Made by a program: the position numbers and the translations under genes | The notes under the pieces: model-generated | Databases searched by the model: none | What the model saw: only the letters and a program-made list of their open reading frames with translations | What the model was told of the DNA's origin: nothing | Source of the DNA: Bacteroidetes bacterium B1(2017) | Lineage (GTDB): Bacteria; Bacteroidota; Bacteroidia; UKL13-3 | NCBI GenBank assembly: GCA_002256395.1 | Contig: NKJG01000014.1 | Coordinates: 1-43,038, forward strand | Direction of reading: 5' to 3' | DNA length: 43,038 nucleotides | Shown: positions 14,151 through 22,461 of the stretch, piece after piece | Numbering within the stretch: position 1 is the first letter of the stretch | How the letters are laid out: each line of letters begins with the position of its first letter

Positions 14151-14777
14151 ATGATTAATTTTCAAAACATAATTACAAACGAAGACCAGCTTCGAACAAC
14201 TTTGGGTTATCCTAGCGAAATTGTGACACGAAAAACAATCAATTATATAGACGAGCATTGTCGAAACTTTATTGAAAACTCTCCATTCATTACCATCGCA
14301 ACATCAGATTTGCATGGGAATTTTGATGTTTCGCCTAAAGGTGATCCAGCAGGCTTTGTGAAAATTTTGGATGATAAAACTTTAGCAATTCCCGATAGAC
14401 CTGGAAACGCAAAAGCAGATACTTTGACCAATATCATAAAAAATCCAAATGTAGGATTGATTTTTTTGATTCCTGGGGTTAGAGAAACTTTAAGAGTGAA
14501 TGGCGAGGCTTTAATTGTAACTGATGAAAGTGTTTTAGAACTTTTAATTTGTGACGGCAAAAAGCCTTCATTTGCCATTATTGTGAAAATGAAAGAGGCA
14601 TTTATGCACTGTGCCAAATGTATGATAAGGTCAAAATTATGGCAAAATGCTGAAACATTAAAAGTAAGACCTGTTGCGTCTTTGGCAAAAGCATTGGTAG
14701 ATCACGGAAAACTCGAAATTTCTGTTCAAGAATTAGACGATAGGATAAAAAATGATGAACAGACTAATTTGTATTGA
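14151..14777 (+). CDS. PPOX-class FMN-dependent flavoprotein (DR_2398/MSMEG_1061-like)
   Basis: This 208-aa protein has no signal peptide and is the only clearly cytoplasmic product in the operon. The split-barrel flavin-binding fold is recognised by DVSPKGDPAGFVKILDD, IPDRPGNAKADTL and GVRETLRVNGEA, which are characteristic of the probable FMN-dependent PPOX family around DR_2398 (TIGR04025 as I recall). A late block, HCAKCMIRSKLW, carries two cysteines. Members are assigned to pyridoxamine-phosphate-oxidase-like folds, but their substrates are unknown. It lies 36 nt after the tandem esterase and 40 nt before the next leader. Why it is embedded in a glycan operon is unclear; it may be a passenger gene or handle released aromatic acids. 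Confidence 0.85.
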   Translation: MINFQNIITNEDQLRTTLGYPSEIVTRKTINYIDEHCRNFIENSPFITIATSDLHGNFDVSPKGDPAGFVKILDDKTLAIPDRPGNAKADTLTNIIKNPNVGLIFLIPGVRETLRVNGEALIVTDESVLELLICDGKKPSFAIIVKMKEAFMHCAKCMIRSKLWQNAETLKVRPVASLAKALVDHGKLEISVQELDDRIKNDEQTNLY

Positions 14778-14817
14778 GTCCACTGATTCAAAATATATGG
14801 TAAAATTAAATCTAATC

Positions 14818-15573
14818 ATGAATAGAAAACGCAATTCATTACTTTCAGTTTTGGCATTTGCCATTATGTTTAGTTTACTAAGTAACTTAAATACTGCTAA
14901 TGGGCAACCGCCTGGTTTTCAAAGACCTCCTTTGCCACCAATTCCCATAAAAGGGGATACAACACATACTTTGAGTAGGCATTTTTCAAATGCCACTAGC
15001 GTAAAAATACCTCCATTTTCAAATGGTTTTATTCATAGGTGGTTGGTGTTGGAACCTATCAAAAAAGACATAGCACGAAATAATATTTTCACGGATAATT
15101 ATTTGCGAAGTGAGTTTAAGAATAACAATTTCTCCGAAGATTATTTAGTGATGCCTAAGGCTGGTGAAATGGTAAAAGTGGGTAATCAAGATCTCAAATG
15201 GTACGCTCTGGATAGTAAAACCTTTAATTTTAATTTGTTTAATTTTTCTTATGACATCAATAAACCGAAGTATGGATTGCTTTTTTGGTTGGTTACAGTA
15301 ATTGAATGTCAAGAAGAAATACAGAATGTAAGAATGACAGCTGGTTGTAATTCTGGAGGGATGTTTTGGCTCAATGGTCAAGAAGTACTCATGCTTTCTG
15401 GTGACAGAGATATGATAGTTGACAATGTGACTTCACCATTATTAACCTTAAAAAAGGGAAAAAACATTATTAGAGGAGCGGTAATTAATGGCCCTGGGAT
15501 GGCCAATTTTTGCCTTCGTTTTATTGATGAAAAAGGCAAGGCTGTCAGGAATATCAGTATCAGCCAAGATTAA
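14818..15573 (+). CDS. Secreted jelly-roll-like protein of unknown function
   Basis: A longer frame begins at 14752 inside the preceding gene, but the ATG at 14818 gives a normal signal peptide (MNRKRNSLLSVLAFAIMF..., ending NG-Q) and is preferred; the product is 251 aa. The mature part starts with a proline-rich stretch (PPGFQRPPLPPIPI) and then a block IHRWLVLEPIKKDI. The C-terminal half (GMFWLNGQE, LKKGKNIIRGAVINGPG) resembles the sugar-binding jelly roll of GH2-type enzymes, in which a ligand strand reads WxNG and LKxGxN. No catalytic motif is seen. It probably binds carbohydrate and works with the neighbouring esterases or arabinanase. The family is not one I can name. Confidence 0.72.
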   Translation: MNRKRNSLLSVLAFAIMFSLLSNLNTANGQPPGFQRPPLPPIPIKGDTTHTLSRHFSNATSVKIPPFSNGFIHRWLVLEPIKKDIARNNIFTDNYLRSEFKNNNFSEDYLVMPKAGEMVKVGNQDLKWYALDSKTFNFNLFNFSYDINKPKYGLLFWLVTVIECQEEIQNVRMTAGCNSGGMFWLNGQEVLMLSGDRDMIVDNVTSPLLTLKKGKNIIRGAVINGPGMANFCLRFIDEKGKAVRNISISQD

Positions 15574-15599
15574 AGTCTAATCCAAATTTTAACAAAGAA

Positions 15600-17030
15600 A
15601 TGAAATTTAAAATAATTGCTTTTTTATCAGTAACACTCGCAAATACTGTATTGGGTCAAGTTGGCAAACCTTTCATTCATGACCCTTCAACTATTGTAGA
15701 ATGTGAGGGCAAATTCTATACCTTCGGAACAGGAGGAGGAGGGTTAATATCAGAAGATGGCTGGACATGGTCTGGAGGAGCTGTAAGACCGGGTGGGGGT
15801 GCCGCTCCTGATGTTATAAAAATAGGTGATCGTTATTTAGTGGTTTATGGTGCAACAGGAGGAAGTCCAACGCACAAGGGTATTATTTATACCATGTGGA
15901 ACAAGACATTGGATCCAAAATCGCCCGACTTTAAGTATTCTGAACCCATAATAGTGGCTACTTCAGATGGCTATGAAGAAAACGATGCCATAGATCCAGG
16001 TATAATGTTAGACCCTACAAACGGTCGACTATGGATGGCCTATGGCACGTATTATGGATTCACTCGCATTATAGAGTTAGATCCCAAAACAGGCAAAATC
16101 AAAGATGGAAATAAGCCAATTGATGTGGCCATAGTGTGTGAGGCAGCCGATTTGATATATCGAGATGGTTGGTATTATTTGCTTGCCACACACGGCAGTT
16201 GTTGTGATGGTGCAAACTCAACCTACAATGTGGTGGTGGGGCGTTCTAAAAAAGTAACTGGCCCTTATGTAGATAATGTTGGCAGAAGCATGCTGGAAGG
16301 CGGCGGAAAAATGGTGGTGGCGACACGTGGTAAACTCATAGGTCCTGGACATTTTGGAAGAGTGATTCTTGAAAAAGGTATCGAAAAAATGTCAATTCAT
16401 TACGAAGCAGATTTAGATCAGGGTGGTCGCAGTGTATTGGGCATTCTTCCTATAGTTTGGAAAGATGGCTGGCCAGTGGCTGGTGAAAAATTCAAAGAAG
16501 GAACTTATGAAATAGAATCGGTAAGAAGAGGATATGGCTTAGAACTGGCCGTAGATTTTAGTAGAATGCCGGTTGCCCAACGAGGATTTGGTCAAATCAA
16601 TACCGAACCTATCAAACCAGTGCCTGCTCAAGAATTAGCAGAGGTAATCAAAAATTGGCCAACAGGTAACATTAATGTTCGTATTGGCGATTACATGTAT
16701 CGACCGCACCAAAAATGGACCATTACGGATGCCCCAGATTCTACCGGTTATTTAGGAAGCCCATATTATAAAATTGTATTGGCAGGTACCGAACGAGCAC
16801 TATCTGCAACAGCAGATGCTCAGGTGATAACTGTACCAACTTTTACAGGTAGCCCAGAACAATTATGGCGAATAGACCAGCTAACTGATGGCTCTTACAG
16901 GATTATGCCCAAGGTAGTTCCAAATTCAAACAAAAAATTAGCATTGGTTTCATCAGGAGATAGCACACCATCGCTGGCCGATTTTGACTTTGAAAGCGAT
17001 AATTCTAAATGGAATTTCAGGGTGCATTAA
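15600..17030 (+). CDS. Secreted GH43 arabinanase-like enzyme with ricin-like C-terminal domain
   Basis: A signal peptide of about 19 residues (ending VLG-Q) is followed by a GH43 propeller at about 22-335. Its acidic residues are Asp28 in PFIHDPSTI, Asp132 in AIDPGIML, and Glu181 in VCEAADLIYRDGWYYLL. The adjoining THGSCCDG block is typical of endo-arabinanase-like GH43 proteins and distinguishes it from the two xylosidase-like GH43s at the start of the operon. Residues about 340-476 contain QLWRI and SKWNF and look like a ricin-type beta-trefoil, likely a carbohydrate-binding tail. It is the last gene of the run; a hairpin at 17139-17161 lies downstream. Confidence 0.88.
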   Translation: MKFKIIAFLSVTLANTVLGQVGKPFIHDPSTIVECEGKFYTFGTGGGGLISEDGWTWSGGAVRPGGGAAPDVIKIGDRYLVVYGATGGSPTHKGIIYTMWNKTLDPKSPDFKYSEPIIVATSDGYEENDAIDPGIMLDPTNGRLWMAYGTYYGFTRIIELDPKTGKIKDGNKPIDVAIVCEAADLIYRDGWYYLLATHGSCCDGANSTYNVVVGRSKKVTGPYVDNVGRSMLEGGGKMVVATRGKLIGPGHFGRVILEKGIEKMSIHYEADLDQGGRSVLGILPIVWKDGWPVAGEKFKEGTYEIESVRRGYGLELAVDFSRMPVAQRGFGQINTEPIKPVPAQELAEVIKNWPTGNINVRIGDYMYRPHQKWTITDAPDSTGYLGSPYYKIVLAGTERALSATADAQVITVPTFTGSPEQLWRIDQLTDGSYRIMPKVVPNSNKKLALVSSGDSTPSLADFDFESDNSKWNFRVH

Positions 17031-17138
17031 AAGTTCTTAGGGAACATAAATTAGAATCATTAAATTAATTTTCAATCAAAAATAATTAGATTTGTTTCTG
17101 CCAATTATTTTCATTCAATTAATTGACAATAATAAAGA

Positions 17139-17161
17139 AAAGCACCTAAAATAGATGCTTT
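17139..17161. terminator. Possible bidirectional terminator between convergent genes
   Basis: A hairpin has arms AAAGCA and TGCTTT, one mismatch, an inner CTA/TAG helix and an AAA loop. It lies between the arabinanase gene (plus) and the LytTR gene (minus), which converge here. On the minus strand the stem is followed by a T-rich run, so it suits the minus-strand gene best. The loop and stem are short, so strength is uncertain. Confidence 0.55.
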
Positions 17162-17242
17162 CTATTAACAAAGGTATTTGTTAGTTATAGTACTAGCAAA
17201 TCCTTTTCCACCTTATACCCCTGGCTTGAAACCAAAAGTTAC

Positions 17243-17968
17243 CTAATATCTCAAATATTTAATTTTTCTAAATCTTTTTTCTAAATGTAGAACAGCACTT
17301 CTATTCCCAATTTGAATTTTATTTCCTTCAATTTGAATATAATCATCTGTGTAAGAATTAATATAATGGATATTTACAGCGTACTGTTCAGAAATTCGAA
17401 CAATCGAATCACCTATAATACTCGTCAATCCAATAATCGATTTTGGAGAATTATATTGATTACTTTTCGTGAAAATTTTGCATCCAACTACTTTGGTTTT
17501 AAAATAAATTATTTCTTCGAAATAAACCCTTTCTGTTTTTCCAGAAATTGACTTTAAGAAAAAGTAATCTCCTGCTTTTTTATTTAACTTTAAATAAAAA
17601 AACTTCACAATATTATCATGCAATTTATTTAGTTCATAGGAGAGAAAATGTATATCGGAATATTTCTTATGTTTAAAAGTGCCAATTTTTTTATGATATT
17701 CAAATTCTTGATAATCAAATGTATAGAATAGGATAGGGATGCCGTAAAATAACTTTTTGTTTAATATAGAATCTATTGTTATTCGACCATTAATTGTTGT
17801 TGGTGCAACAATCAAATCGATATTTTCAATCAGAAAAATGTCATTTGCAATCCTAAGCGAACTAGCAACATAACTTTCAGAAATTCCATGAGCAGATAAG
17901 TAATTTTTTATAATGCTATACTGCCATTTCTCATTTTCGTCACAGATTATTAGTATTTTAGGTTGCAT
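17243..17968 (-). CDS. LytTR-type regulator with degenerate receiver domain
   Basis: The 241-aa protein has a receiver-like domain at about 1-120 and a LytTR DNA-binding domain at about 133-237 (GKTERVYFEEIIYFKTK, ISEQYAVNIHYI). In the receiver, the early acidic residues are kept (ICDENE, Asp10 and Glu11), but the expected phospho-acceptor is missing: DLIVAP aligns with the usual DLIFLD, and Pro56 takes the place of Asp. It therefore looks like a pseudo-receiver that cannot be phosphorylated in the usual way. No histidine kinase adjoins it. It may regulate either the glycan operon that converges on it or the surface-protein cluster; the sequence does not say. Confidence 0.82.
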   Translation of the reverse strand: MQPKILIICDENEKWQYSIIKNYLSAHGISESYVASSLRIANDIFLIENIDLIVAPTTINGRITIDSILNKKLFYGIPILFYTFDYQEFEYHKKIGTFKHKKYSDIHFLSYELNKLHDNIVKFFYLKLNKKAGDYFFLKSISGKTERVYFEEIIYFKTKVVGCKIFTKSNQYNSPKSIIGLTSIIGDSIVRISEQYAVNIHYINSYTDDYIQIEGNKIQIGNRSAVLHLEKRFRKIKYLRY

Positions 17969-18914
17969 GTTTCAATAAAAAAGTAATGTGTCACAAAAAA
18001 ATATTATGCTTTTGAATAAAAATATTCTACCTTTTGCGAATAAAAATTTTATAAAAATATAGACATTTTAGGGTACAAAAAACTACCATTTGGCATAATT
18101 AAATAAACTTGAATATTAATTCAATGAAACTTAGATTTGTTTAATTGAAACTATAATTTACCTTTTACAACTTTCTTTTTTTAATACTTACATTTCTAAG
18201 TGTTTCTTAAAAATGCGGTAAAACGAAATTTGTCTTTGATTAGATTTATTTTTCTCAAAACATCGGAAAGAATGTAGCATATTGAATTTATAATCTTATG
18301 TAGGAGTATGACTTGTGGAAGGTTTAAATTAATCAGACAAAAGAATAAGTAAAAGTTTGGTAAAAGAACACCTTCAGAGACACACCTTTTAACCATTTTA
18401 TACATTTATTCAAGTTGGCAACTTTGCATTGAATTACAAATTATATTTTACCCTAAGAGGTAATAAATCACTTTCAACAAGTTTTCCAATTTTATCCTTT
18501 GCCAAAACAATTCAGTGATTGAACAAGCATTATTCACATGGGGCTACATTTCGCTTTCAAACAACAGTTGTTCAAGAATATTTAAGACTAAAGGGCCTAT
18601 CTTAGTAATTTACAAAGATTACTTCTCTTGAGCAAAAAGCACGTATCAAGTCATTTTTCGTAATCATGGGAAGTTTTATTTGTCAGAGATTTAAAGTTTA
18701 AACTATGAGAGATTTTTAAACTAATTATGACTAGTTGGAAAAAAATATAACATCGAACGAAATCATGGTGGGTTAGCCTATAAAACTACAAAAATAGTCC
18801 ACAAATCAATAAGTACCAGTATAGGTGGGAAGTGGGAAATGTAAACTAATCTTCTTATCTAGTTAATTGCTTTTAAGTTAATTACATAATTTAAAGCTAC
18901 ATGAATATGACCAT
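17969..18914. other. AT-rich stretch without a convincing gene
   Basis: I found no supported coding region here. A 69-codon frame on the minus strand at 18196-18405 has no recognisable domain and a biased, AT-driven composition. Around 18560-18720, plus-strand frames give short protein-like fragments broken by stops, which could be a decayed gene, but I cannot identify it. Confidence 0.5.
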
Positions 18915-19313
18915 CTAACTGATACCCTTAGCCGTATTGTTTTTTATCATTTCACTCGGAGAAATAATAAAATTTCCATTCTTGAAAACAGTAATTAATC
19001 TATAGTGAATTTTATTATAAGGTCTATATTTATCTTTAAATTGAAAATGGGTTTTGCCTTTTTTCATAATTTGGCCGATATTAATAAAGCGGCCATCACC
19101 TCGAGAAATTTGAATTAAGAAATAATCGATAGATGCATTCTTTTTTATCCCCCACTCAAGGATATAACATTTCGAAGAATATTGACTTATTTTCGGAGTT
19201 ATGAATTCGTTTGAATTAATAACCTTTTTGGACATTAATGAAAAGGAGACCAAAAAGGCAGCGAGAAATAAATATAATTTTAAATTAATAAGAAAAAGTC
19301 TATTGTTTGACAT
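18915..19313 (-). CDS. Small secreted protein with an FnIII-like fold
   Basis: The 132-aa protein starts with a hydrophobic leader of about 30 residues (LINLKLYLFLAAFLVSFSLM). The rest, from ILEWGIKKNASIDYF through GDGRFINIGQI to YRPYNKIHYRLITVF, follows the strand pattern of the FnIII-like domain that precedes T9SS sorting tails in many Bacteroidota proteins (W..., DYF.I..S.DG..F..IG, YRL). There is no sorting tail, so it consists of the domain alone. A possible -7 element lies 36 nt upstream. Function is unknown, and it may be a fragment of a larger lost gene. Confidence 0.6.
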   Translation of the reverse strand: MSNNRLFLINLKLYLFLAAFLVSFSLMSKKVINSNEFITPKISQYSSKCYILEWGIKKNASIDYFLIQISRGDGRFINIGQIMKKGKTHFQFKDKYRPYNKIHYRLITVFKNGNFIISPSEMIKNNTAKGIS

Positions 19314-19348
19314 AACTGAAATTATTTTACATTTCCAAAAACGACTTT

Positions 19349-19356
19349 CAAACCTA
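19349..19356 (-). promoter_or_regulatory. Possible -7 element for the FnIII-like gene
   Basis: On the minus strand this reads TAGGTTTG, matching the Bacteroidota -7 consensus TAnnTTTG. It lies 36 nt before the start codon, giving a leader of about 30 nt. No clear -33 TTTG is seen at the usual distance, and in AT-rich DNA such matches occur by chance. Confidence 0.3.
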
Positions 19357-20109
19357 AAAATCTAATGATTTTGGAAGTAATAAATGAGATATAAATATGG
19401 TTTGGGATTTATATTGATTAATTCTTATATTTTAAAACTGTTATTAATATGACTGAGCTTATGTGGTTTTTTTAATTTGAATATTATCTTTTTTCATCAA
19501 GCTGATACATAAATTTGATAATAAACAAATCTTGTAATCATAGCTTAGTCACTGAAATGCTTAGATATAAATTTTGGCAAATGTATGGTGCCGTTTAATC
19601 ATAGTCAAGAATTCAAGTTTTAAGATATATGAAATCGAAAAATACTGGTTTGAAATTCTTTAAATGTTTAATGAAATAAGAAATGGCATTAATAAATTTT
19701 CGCAAATTTGCCAATCATTCAATTGGGATTGATTTCCCAACTCATCAATTAAAGAAAAAACTTCACCGTTGTTAATTTATTGCTATCGAAATTTCATTTT
19801 ATAGGAAACTATAACTTTTTTGTTCTTCAACTTAGTTATATTTTAATCCATAAAATAGATTTTTAGAAACCTGATAAAATTATTATTAGGAAGATCCAAA
19901 AGTTAAGGATTTAACTTACAAAACCTATCAATAAGCTCAATGATTGTAAAATTTCGTTTATGTGATTTGATCTAAAATGTTAATTTAATTTCTACTTTGT
20001 TTAGAACAATTCATAATAAAGGCATAAATTAATTGTGTGGATTTATCCGATTATTATGTAATGTTATTTAGTTTAAAATTTGATTTTTTCTCAAAAAAAA
20101 TATTAATAG

Positions 20110-20135
20110 ACTCTTTTTTTTAATTAATGAAGAGT
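20110..20135 (+). terminator. Weak hairpin followed by a T-rich tract
   Basis: The arms ACTCTT and AAGAGT (6 bp, 14-nt loop) are followed by TTTTATTTTT. No gene ends just upstream. It could be a relic of a lost transcription unit or chance in AT-rich DNA. Confidence 0.3.
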
Positions 20136-20238
20136 TTTTATTTTTAAATTGGTTAGACTAATAACCGATTTCATTTTAATTAATTTGATGTTCATTTAAT
20201 ACTAAGTAAGTGTGCTTTTTTTTTATCTATCCTACCAT

Positions 20239-20246
20239 TAGTTTTG
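20239..20246 (+). promoter_or_regulatory. Possible -7 element of an orphan transcript
   Basis: TAGTTTTG matches TAnnTTTG on the plus strand, about 120 nt before the strong hairpin at 20365. Together the two would bound an RNA of about 140 nt with no reading frame of note. No good -33 element is visible. Confidence 0.25.
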
Positions 20247-20301
20247 TTGTGTAGTTACGAATTCATATGACTTTTTTTTTATAAAGCTATTTCCAAAAAA
20301 T

Positions 20302-20315
20302 AGACAAATTTGTCT
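20302..20315. repeat. 14-bp perfect palindrome
   Basis: AGACAAATTTGTCT is identical to its reverse complement. It lies between the -7-like element and the orphan terminator. It could be an operator-like site or part of an RNA hairpin; no second copy was noticed. Confidence 0.4.
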
Positions 20316-20364
20316 TCTAAAAAATATTAAACATATAAGCGATTCACTCGTGTAAATTTAAGAC

Positions 20365-20396
20365 AGCACCTTATGATAAGGTGCTATTCTTTTTTT
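20365..20396 (+). terminator. Strong intrinsic terminator with no gene upstream
   Basis: A perfect 9-bp stem (AGCACCTTA / TAAGGTGCT) with a TGA loop at 20365-20385 is followed by ATTCTTTTTTT. It is a textbook Rho-independent terminator for plus-strand transcription, yet no plus-strand gene ends in the preceding 3 kb. Confidence 0.75.
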
Positions 20397-21030
20397 AAAG
20401 ATTGATATGTTACCTTAATAATTAACTAAATAATTAAGATATTTTTCAAATCTCTTTAAGGAAATTGAGTTTATAAATTTTGAGAATAGTAGTAAAATTA
20501 ATAGCAAAAATTAACCTATACTTTTAATGCTATTTTCCCAATTGCATAATGTTACGGCTTCTGCAAAATAATAACAATCCAGACAATTTATCATAGAAAA
20601 TAGATGGTACTTTGACAGTTTACACTTGGAATGAACTAAATGATATTTTGTGGTCCAATTGACCTAAGTATTAAAAGATTCAGATCAATAATTGACTAAA
20701 GAGATATATAGGGCGATTGTTACCATTTTTACCTGGTTACATTAAATGTCCTCTCCAACTGTAAATATCCAAACTCGAACCTAAATTTATAAATATTTCA
20801 GAAATGCCATGTTGAACAGAATGCTCCAGTACAATTCGCTTCTGAAGATCATGTTTTCCTATGTTTTGACATTCACAAATCAATCGTTAGCTTAGTTTTG
20901 GTCCGAGTTTTTATCAGCTGTTCAGTTTTTATTAAACGAAAATGGTTATCATATGATTATTCTATTTCTTAAAAAAAAAACTTTATTTCTAATCTTTCAA
21001 ACTTGAATGGAAAATACAGCGTAGCCTTTT

Positions 21031-22458
21031 CTAAGGATTAATTGTCTTATTTTCGTTCTTAAATTTCAAAACCACAGTAGTTCCTGAATTTGGTTCGCTT
21101 TTGACCTTTATACTACCACCATATTGCTCAATAATTTCTTTACAGATAAACAATCCAAAGCCGAAACTATCTTCTTTTTTTGTTCCTATTTTGTTGACAG
21201 GGTTTGCTAGTATACCATCAATATGAGATTGAAATACACCTTCCCCATTATCTTTAATTGATATGGAAGTATACTGAGCTCTTTTTATGCCAATGATTTC
21301 AATAAAACCATTCATTCTATTAAACTTAATGGCATTTCCGATAATATTTCTCAAAATTGTTTCAATAAAAATATAGTTAAAAAAAAGTGTAAGATCAGAG
21401 GGGATTGACTTTTTTATTTGTATTTTTTTTGTCCCTATTGCATCTTCAAATTCCAATAAAATATTGGTTAGTTGATCATCAAAATTCAAAAATTTGAAAA
21501 CTCTACTTTTATTGAAGTTTTTTGCCTCTATCCAATTTAGAAATAAATAGAAGGACTCATTTATAGTTTCCAGTCTATCAATTTGGCTCTGAATTAATCC
21601 TTTATTTTTTTTATTTTCTTGTTTTAACAAAAAGATGGCTTCATTTAACGGCCCTCTTAAATCGTGTGAAATAATTCCTAAATAGAATTTCTTTATGGAT
21701 AATATTTCGTTCAACTTTTCCGTTTCGGCCTTTATTTTCTCATTTAACGATTCATTTACTTTTTTTAATTCAACTTGCTTTTCCCGCTCTATTTCATTTA
21801 TCCTTTTGATATTTCTTGCTTGTAAATTTGTTATTTGACCAGTCCAAAATCCTGTCAATACAAGTGAAAAAATAGTGATGTATATTTCACTTATACTATA
21901 ATAATACTTATTAATCTCTACATTTTTTAAAATAAAAAAAGAGCTTAAAACCAGACAGGAAATCGAATATAAAAAAAATGAAAATACAGTTAATATTTTT
22001 CTTTTATTATTGACTTTGGTAATCAGGTAAATTCTGTAGGTATTTATATTTAATATGCTTAGTCCTATTATAAATAGGGTTAACATGAAAAGTGGTAAAA
22101 GTCTAACTCCAAGGAGTATTATGGGGCTAAACTTTAAAACCCATGTTAGGGTATTGGAAAATTCAAATTTTATCTTTTTATAAACTCTGAGTTCAATCAA
22201 CGCAGCTTTTGTGATTTTTTGAATTATAAGTCCTTCAATAAAGATTCCAAAAAAAATCAGTGATAGGCTGACATTCTCTCCTAAAATTAATTTTAAATAA
22301 TTTATGTAAAAAGGTGCTGGAAGTATAACAATCCAAAATAGAGAATAGAAAAAAAAATAAAAGAATTTCTTGAACGATAATCCATATGACAAGGAATAAG
22401 CGGCTATACCTATCCATACTGTGATGTTGAGGATTCTAATTATGTCATAAGTTTGCAT
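21031..22458 (-). CDS. Membrane sensor histidine kinase
   Basis: The N-terminal 210 residues hold about six or seven hydrophobic segments (for example 33-55, 65-80, 110-136 and 158-178), then a charged coiled-coil linker at about 215-255. The HisKA dimerisation helix carries His265 in GIISHDLRGPL. The ATPase domain has its N box with Asn375 in NIIGNAIKFN, a G1 box at 403-407 (DNGEG) and a G2 box in FGFGLFICK. All key residues are intact, so it should be active. It follows the LytTR response regulator by 3 nt and must be co-transcribed. The kinase is HisKA type, not the LytS/HPK8 type usually paired with LytTR regulators. The signal it senses is unknown. Confidence 0.9.
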   Translation of the reverse strand: MQTYDIIRILNITVWIGIAAYSLSYGLSFKKFFYFFFYSLFWIVILPAPFYINYLKLILGENVSLSLIFFGIFIEGLIIQKITKAALIELRVYKKIKFEFSNTLTWVLKFSPIILLGVRLLPLFMLTLFIIGLSILNINTYRIYLITKVNNKRKILTVFSFFLYSISCLVLSSFFILKNVEINKYYYSISEIYITIFSLVLTGFWTGQITNLQARNIKRINEIEREKQVELKKVNESLNEKIKAETEKLNEILSIKKFYLGIISHDLRGPLNEAIFLLKQENKKNKGLIQSQIDRLETINESFYLFLNWIEAKNFNKSRVFKFLNFDDQLTNILLEFEDAIGTKKIQIKKSIPSDLTLFFNYIFIETILRNIIGNAIKFNRMNGFIEIIGIKRAQYTSISIKDNGEGVFQSHIDGILANPVNKIGTKKEDSFGFGLFICKEIIEQYGGSIKVKSEPNSGTTVVLKFKNENKTINP

Positions 22459-22461
22459 GAG

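Larger units (their letters stand above)
19314..21030. other. 1.7-kb AT-rich intergenic region with orphan terminators
   Basis: No gene is convincing here. It contains a possible -7 element at 19349-19356 (minus), a weak hairpin at 20110-20135, a plus-strand -7-like element at 20239-20246, a 14-bp palindrome at 20302-20315 and a strong hairpin plus T-run at 20365-20396. A stop-bounded minus-strand frame of about 50 codons (around 20744-20890) reads protein-like (DLQKRIVLEHSVQHG) but has no start and no known family. Confidence 0.5.

Noticed and set aside
14752..14817. Longer start overlapping the PPOX gene
   Set aside because: The extra 22 residues are not leader-like, and the ATG at 14818 starts a typical signal peptide.
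18196..18405. Small minus-strand protein of 69 codons
   Set aside because: No domain, no upstream signal, and AT-driven composition (Leu, Ile, Phe, Lys).
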